A stretch of DNA of 18,025 nucleotides, from NCBI GenBank assembly GCA_964415885.1, contig CAYQCE010000064.1, forward strand, positions 1-18,025, in the 5' to 3' direction. The notes below the pieces were generated by a model. It ran no database searches and had not been told where the DNA came from. It saw only the letters and a list, made by a program, of their open reading frames with translations. The DNA is from CAYQCE01 sp964415885 (GTDB lineage: Bacteria; Zixibacteria; MSB-5A5; JAABVY01; JAHJOQ01). A program made the position numbers and the translations under genes. Below, in pieces: positions 14,009-18,025 of the stretch (the stretch's first letter is position 1; each line of letters begins with the position of its first letter).

Positions 14009-15358
14009 ATGGAGTTGTTCCGACGACATACCGGACGAAAGGTCGCATTCTATTTCCTCGTCACGATTCTTTGCGGTACGGCGCTTCTCTACCTGCCGAT
14101 CAGTTCTGCGAGCAAGCCTGTCTCACTCATCGATGCGCTGTTTACGTCGACATCCGCTGTTTGTGTGACAGGCCTGATCGTTCTCGACACAGGCAGGGAT
14201 TTCTCGATTTTCGGGCAGATCGTGATTCTGCTTTTGATACAGCTCGGCGGAATCGGGATAATGGTCTTCGCGACCGGACTTCTGATATCTGTCGGGACTC
14301 GTCTCTCGCTGTTTCAGCGAATGGGGATAACGCACCGACTCGCCACGATCTCCGGCATCAGCGCCGGTGGTATTCTGAAAGCTGTAGTCCTGTTTACTCT
14401 ATTCTTCGAGAGCATAGGATTCATCGCCCTCTTCACACAATTCGCGTCAAGCGATTTTACGACCGGACAGGCAGCCTACCATGCGGCGTTTCATTCAGTG
14501 TCGGCTTTCTGTAATGCGGGATTCTCGACATTCAGTACAAGCCTCGAGCACTTCAGTCGTGACAGCGCGTTGATCCTGACATTCTCATTCCTGATCGTCA
14601 CCGGCGGGCTCGGTTTCGCGGTGCTGTGGGACATTCTCACGAGGATCAAGAACAGGAAAGAACGCCTGTCTCTACACACCAAACTGTGCTTGTCGATCAC
14701 CGCAATACTCCTTTTGGCGGGGACAGCGCTCTTTCTGATCTCGGAGCGGGACAATGCGTTCGACAACAGATCGGCTGACTATGCCCTCGCGAACGCGTTC
14801 TTTCAGTCGGTCACCTGTCGAACCGCGGGATTCAACACTCTCCCACAGAGCGGCCTGACCGAAACGAGTCTCGCGGTGTCGATGCTCCTCATGTTCATCG
14901 GGGCATGCCCGGGCTCGACAGCCGGCGGTATCAAAGTCACCACATTCGCTATCGTGGTTCTGCTCGCGTTTCACCGTTTTTACGGACGAAAGTCAGTGCC
15001 TGTTTTCAAGCGCTCTGTCAGCCAGGATTCGATCCTGAAAGCGCTGACCGTGATTCTTCTCGCAACATTTTTCATTGCACTAATATTCCTTCTCTTGATG
15101 TACTCCGTGGAGCGTCCGATGTCGCATGAGCTGAGTCACGGATGGTTCACCGAAGTCCTCTTTGAGACAGTCTCTGCATTTGGCACCGTCGGCCTCTCGC
15201 TCGGAGCGACTGCGAACCTCGGCGGACTCGGCAAGCTCATTCTGGTTGTGACCATGTTCGCCGGTAGAGTCGGCCTGCTGACTCTCGCATTTGCGCTTGC
15301 GCGACCATCGAAAAAGGGCGAGATTGTTTACCTTGACGAGCCCGTTACAGTCGGTTAG
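14009..15358 (+). CDS. ktrB: Potassium uptake protein, KtrB/TrkH family
   Basis: Inner-membrane K+ (Na+-coupled) translocation subunit of 449 residues, the length of KtrB rather than the longer TrkH. Four pore-loop repeats are visible: TSTSAVCVTGL (46-56), FHSVSAFCNAGFST (161-174), FQSVTCRTAGFNT (265-277) and FETVSAFGTVGLSLG (385-399), with the filter glycines at 55, 171, 274 and 395. GACPGSTAGGIKVTT (298-312) corresponds to the intramembrane gating loop. Multiple hydrophobic helices link them. The C-terminus is short and charged. The ATG at 14009 has a weak AAAGG site upstream. ktrA follows after 9 bases, making the standard two-gene Ktr unit. Confidence 0.95.
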   Translation: MELFRRHTGRKVAFYFLVTILCGTALLYLPISSASKPVSLIDALFTSTSAVCVTGLIVLDTGRDFSIFGQIVILLLIQLGGIGIMVFATGLLISVGTRLSLFQRMGITHRLATISGISAGGILKAVVLFTLFFESIGFIALFTQFASSDFTTGQAAYHAAFHSVSAFCNAGFSTFSTSLEHFSRDSALILTFSFLIVTGGLGFAVLWDILTRIKNRKERLSLHTKLCLSITAILLLAGTALFLISERDNAFDNRSADYALANAFFQSVTCRTAGFNTLPQSGLTETSLAVSMLLMFIGACPGSTAGGIKVTTFAIVVLLAFHRFYGRKSVPVFKRSVSQDSILKALTVILLATFFIALIFLLLMYSVERPMSHELSHGWFTEVLFETVSAFGTVGLSLGATANLGGLGKLILVVTMFAGRVGLLTLAFALARPSKKGEIVYLDEPVTVG

Positions 15359-15367
15359 GATTTGTTG

Positions 15368-16018
15368 ATGAAAGACTTCGCAATCATAGGTCTCGGAAAT
15401 TTCGGCGCGGCGGTTGCGCGGACTCTCGCAGAACTCGACTGCCGCGTTACCGCCATCGACACACTCAAGGATCGGTTGCAGCTCGTGGAGAAGCAGGCGG
15501 ACGTCGCGATTCATGCCGATGCCGCAGACCGCAGTTTCCTCGAGACTATCGAGCCGTCACAATTCGACTGCTTCGTGGTATCCACTGGAACGGATGAGCA
15601 CGCCTCGATCCTGATCACTCTGTATTTGAAGGAACTGAAGGCCGGGAAAGTGATCGTCAAGGCGAATTCATCCGATCATGCGCGGATCCTGATGAAGGTT
15701 GGGGCCGATGAGGCGTTGATTCCGGAGGAAAAGATGGCTTTCAAGCTCGCGCACTCTCTCGCGCGGCCCGATATGATCGACCACCTTCCGCTCACATCCG
15801 GCTTCTATGTTGTGCAACTAAACGCGCCTGAGAGCTTTGTCGGCAAAACGCTCTCCGAACTCGACATTCGCGCGAAGTACTCTGTGCAGATTGTAGCGGT
15901 GAAGGACTCGAGAACGGGAGCGCTGAATCTTGTACCGCACGGCCCCTATGAAATCAGGGAAAGCGACATCCTGTTCGTAATCGGCAAAAGCGAGGACATC
16001 GACAAGATCAAGGACTGA
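15368..16018 (+). CDS. ktrA: Potassium channel regulator, KtrA/TrkA RCK protein
   Basis: A 216-residue cytosolic gating ring subunit that binds nucleotides and controls KtrB. The N-terminal RCK Rossmann fold begins FAIIGLGNFGAAVA with glycines 8, 10 and 13, and the acidic end of strand 2 is Asp31 in VTAID. The C-terminal RCK_C domain spans about 136-216. I start at the ATG at 15368 because AGGA (15357-15360) lies 7 bases upstream. A TTG six bases earlier is in frame but too close to that site. It is a single-RCK KtrA, not the doubled TrkA of enterobacteria. Confidence 0.95.
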   Translation: MKDFAIIGLGNFGAAVARTLAELDCRVTAIDTLKDRLQLVEKQADVAIHADAADRSFLETIEPSQFDCFVVSTGTDEHASILITLYLKELKAGKVIVKANSSDHARILMKVGADEALIPEEKMAFKLAHSLARPDMIDHLPLTSGFYVVQLNAPESFVGKTLSELDIRAKYSVQIVAVKDSRTGALNLVPHGPYEIRESDILFVIGKSEDIDKIKD

Positions 16019-16070
16019 GCTGACAACAGACCTCACTCAACCAGTATCCAGCCAGCCGGGATTTCCCTCT

Positions 16071-16300
16071 GTGTCAGATCCTGATCCAGCGTTAGCGGGA
16101 TTGTGATCTGACACGCAATCGCTGGCCTGAGCGAAAACAGTGTGGCCCGCCCTTCGAGGGGCTGTTGAAACACTCTGTTACGCCAGATCCTGCGGCCGCG
16201 TTCCGCGGGCGTGTAGATCTGGCGTTCTTCGAATCGCCCTGTGTTTATGAGGCTGTTCGGTCAGGTCACACCCGCCTTCGGCGGGCAGGACCTGACCGAA
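16071..16300. repeat. Array of three hairpins between ktrA and the reductase gene
   Basis: Three stems follow each other: GTGTCAGATC/GATCTGACAC (16071-16080, 16105-16114); CGCCAGATC/GATCTGGCG (16181-16189, 16216-16224); and TTCGGTCAGGTC/GACCTGACCGAA (16256-16267, 16289-16300). Each has a smaller nested stem in its loop, strongest in the third (CCCGCC-TTC-GGCGGG, 16271-16285). All share a CAG(A/G)TC half-site. The flanking genes converge here, so the third hairpin may terminate both, although no T-run follows. The 330-base gap 16019-16348 holds no gene. Confidence 0.7.
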
Positions 16301-16348
16301 CCCTGCTACTTGTCCCTTATCAACAAGCACTTCGAGTAGAAGGCTATC

Positions 16349-17317
16349 TCAATTCACACGAAATCTCCGCTCTTCACCGTTCAGCACCGTGATGAGATTT
16401 TGCGCCGCAATCTCCGCCATCTTATCACGCGTGGAGTAGGTCGCGCTGCCGAGATGAGGTATCACGATGCAATTCGGGAATGTAAGGAGCTTATGGTCGG
16501 CCCGGAGCGGCTCTGGATCGGTGACATCGAGTGCGGCGTATGCAATTTCCTTGTTCTCGAGAGCTTCATATAAGGCATCGGTATCGACTATCGGCCCGCG
16601 CGCTGTGTTAATCAAAATAGCGCTGCGTTTCATTTTCTTGAAAACCGATGAGTTGATCATCCCCTTCGTGTCATCGTTGAGCGGACAGTGCAGGCTCACA
16701 TAGTCCGATTCGACCAGCATATGATCGAGACTCTCCGCCATTACCGCGCCGCACTCGCTTTCGTGCTTGCTCTTTCGGCCGTTGTTGTGATAGAGCACCC
16801 GCATATTGAATCCACGCGCGCGTTTGGCAACCGCCGCTCCGATGCGCCCCAGCCCGATGATTCCAAGTGTGGCATTCCACACGTCGTAACCGCGGAATAG
16901 CTTAGGCCCCCAGGTGATCCACTTGTCATCGCGTACATAGTCCGCACCCTCAATCAGACGTCGCGCCGCAGCCATCAGAAGCGCGAACGCCAGGTCGGCG
17001 GTGGCATTGGTGAGCACACCCGGCGTGTTGCAGACAGCAATTCCTCTCTCGGACGCAGCCTCAACATCTATGTTATCGTAGCCGACAGCATAATTGGAGA
17101 TTACCCCAAGCTGATCTCCTGCAGCATCCATCACATCAGCATCAATTAAATCCGAAAGCATGGAGAGAATTCCGTCGACGCCCTTGACTTTCTCGAGAAG
17201 GACGTTGCGCGGGACCGGACTGTCCTCCGGCCAGCAATCGAGCTTGCACGATTGCCTGATAAGCTCCATTCCGTTGTCTGGTATCACTCTCGTTGCGTAT
17301 ACTCTCTTGACCTCCAT
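16349..17317 (-). CDS. gyaR: Glyoxylate/hydroxypyruvate reductase (D-2-hydroxyacid dehydrogenase)
   Basis: Cytosolic NAD(P)H-dependent enzyme of 322 residues reducing glyoxylate to glycolate or hydroxypyruvate to D-glycerate. The substrate-domain loop NYAVGYDNIDVEAA (75-88) is typical of the GyaR/GRHPR branch. The Rossmann motif is GLGRIG (155-160). The catalytic triad is Arg240 (NTARGPIVD), Glu269 (DPEP) and His288 (PHLGSAT). The length is right for the short form without an ACT domain, which argues against SerA. The ATG at 17317 is preceded by GGGAGTGA. It starts 23 bases after the methyltransferase stop and is probably co-transcribed with it. Cofactor preference cannot be settled from sequence alone. 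Confidence 0.9.
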   Translation of the reverse strand: MEVKRVYATRVIPDNGMELIRQSCKLDCWPEDSPVPRNVLLEKVKGVDGILSMLSDLIDADVMDAAGDQLGVISNYAVGYDNIDVEAASERGIAVCNTPGVLTNATADLAFALLMAAARRLIEGADYVRDDKWITWGPKLFRGYDVWNATLGIIGLGRIGAAVAKRARGFNMRVLYHNNGRKSKHESECGAVMAESLDHMLVESDYVSLHCPLNDDTKGMINSSVFKKMKRSAILINTARGPIVDTDALYEALENKEIAYAALDVTDPEPLRADHKLLTFPNCIVIPHLGSATYSTRDKMAEIAAQNLITVLNGEERRFRVN

Positions 17318-17340
17318 AACTCACTCCCGTTGCAAACTCC

Positions 17341-17936
17341 TCATGCTTCAAACTTCCAGAAGAGCATATCTTTCGAAAACTTGCCGTCTCGCATGCTGGA
17401 CCTCTCGATCAGCTTTCGTGCCTTATCGAGTGTGTACGAAGCTTTGATCTCCTTCTCGAACAACCCGAGCCACGATCGCTGGAGATCGAGCATGCATAGC
17501 ATGCCGTCCGGTCTTAGCACTCGCTCTATCTCATCGAGCATCTTCAGTGGCTCATCGACGATATGCAGCATATTAAGGCTGAAGGCGATGTCGAAACGGT
17601 TCTCTTCGTGAGGAATACTCAACGCATCCGCACAAACTCAACTCTATCGGCTGCATTTCGCTCCGAGGCCGACTCACGAGCCACCTCGAGTAGCGGTTCG
17701 GAAAGATCGATTCCCACATGTCGGCTCTTGGGGAATCGCTTGGCTATTGCGAGATTGATCTTGCCGAAACCACACCCAACATCGACGACTCTGCCTTCCT
17801 CGAACCCGTGCTCCAGCAATTTCGCGCAGTATTCCTTGCCGAGACCCGCGAGCAGCTTTCGGTGTTTGCTCAGATAGGTGGACGCTAACTCGGGATCGCT
17901 GAATACTCGTTGATGAGTCAGTGGTTTGCGCGGCAT
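17341..17936 (-). pseudogene. SAM-dependent class I methyltransferase, split by a frameshift
   Basis: Two frames together make one methyltransferase of about 198 residues. The first (17936-17619) gives motif I VVDVGCGFG (50-58) and GIDLSEPLLEVA, then VEFVRMR and a stop. The second (open through 17622-17341) continues with ALSIPHEENRFDIAFSLNML, then EIERVLRPDGM, the usual downstream motifs. Family sequences expect something like VEFV-x-x-DALSIP across the junction. Restoring one base near 17624-17630, for example CGGAT to CGGGAT, would join the frames. The break may be real decay, an assembly error in a G-run, or less likely coupled translation at TTGA (17622-17619). The substrate is unknown. 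It lies between an unidentified upstream gene and gyaR. Confidence 0.75.
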
Positions 17937-17954
17937 GAAGCTTACTACCTGCTG

Positions 17955-18025
17955 CTACTCTCCGACCTTCTTCTTCAAGTCCGCGAATCCATCCGGGTCC
18001 CATTCGCTCATTCCGGCCGCTTCGA
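17955..18025 (-). CDS. C-terminal end of an unidentified gene (partial)
   Basis: The minus-strand frame is open from the window edge and ends EAAGMSEWDPDGFADL, then KKKVGE and TAG at 17955-17957. The charged tail looks like a genuine protein end. Its stop is 18 bases before the methyltransferase start, so the two could be co-transcribed. A start at the internal ATG (18011) would give only 18 residues and is unlikely. I do not recognise the family. Confidence 0.4.
   Translation of the reverse strand, partial: EAAGMSEWDPDGFADLKKKVGE

Overview
The window is chromosomal bacterial DNA of moderate GC content, most likely from an uncultured member of the Fibrobacteres-Chlorobi-Bacteroidetes (FCB) assemblage, for example a Zixibacteria-like lineage. 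Two independent clues support this. One is a secreted protein ending in dockerin-like repeats of the GDVDxSGxVDIDDIVYLI type. The other is a pair of operators matching the LexA motif I recall for Fibrobacter succinogenes (TGCNC-N4-GTGCA). The lineage is an inference, because no rRNA or other phylogenetic marker is present.

Left third (1-5727, minus strand): a palindromic intergenic repeat; a Lon-family protease with a substituted ATPase core; a Ski2/Hel308-like helicase carrying an unusual C-terminal PhoB-type winged helix; and, 17 bases before the helicase, a 69-residue cysteine-rich zinc-ribbon protein. The last two form an operon whose promoter (TTGACA-N17-TATATT) has a LexA-type palindrome filling its spacer.

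Middle (5728-11600, plus strand): the error-prone translesion cassette imuA-imuB-dnaE2, tightly packed (ATGA overlap, then an 11-base gap) and driven by a second promoter (TTGACA-N16-TATATT) with a perfect 14-base LexA-type palindrome at its start site. The two divergent operons are therefore predicted to be induced together by DNA damage. This makes the helicase and zinc-ribbon pair a candidate undescribed partner of the mutasome. The imuA transcript has a leader of about 320 bases containing repeat-derived hairpins.

Right of centre (11601-14008): a repeat-rich stretch with three copies of a composite hairpin element, a decayed 5' end of an IS110-family transposase lying between two of those copies, and a secreted dockerin-like protein gene on the minus strand.

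Right third (14009-18025): the potassium uptake pair ktrB-ktrA (plus strand); a 330-base gap holding three stacked hairpins; then, on the minus strand, a glyoxylate/hydroxypyruvate reductase preceded by a SAM-dependent methyltransferase that is split by a frameshift, and the last 22 codons of an unidentified gene running off the edge.
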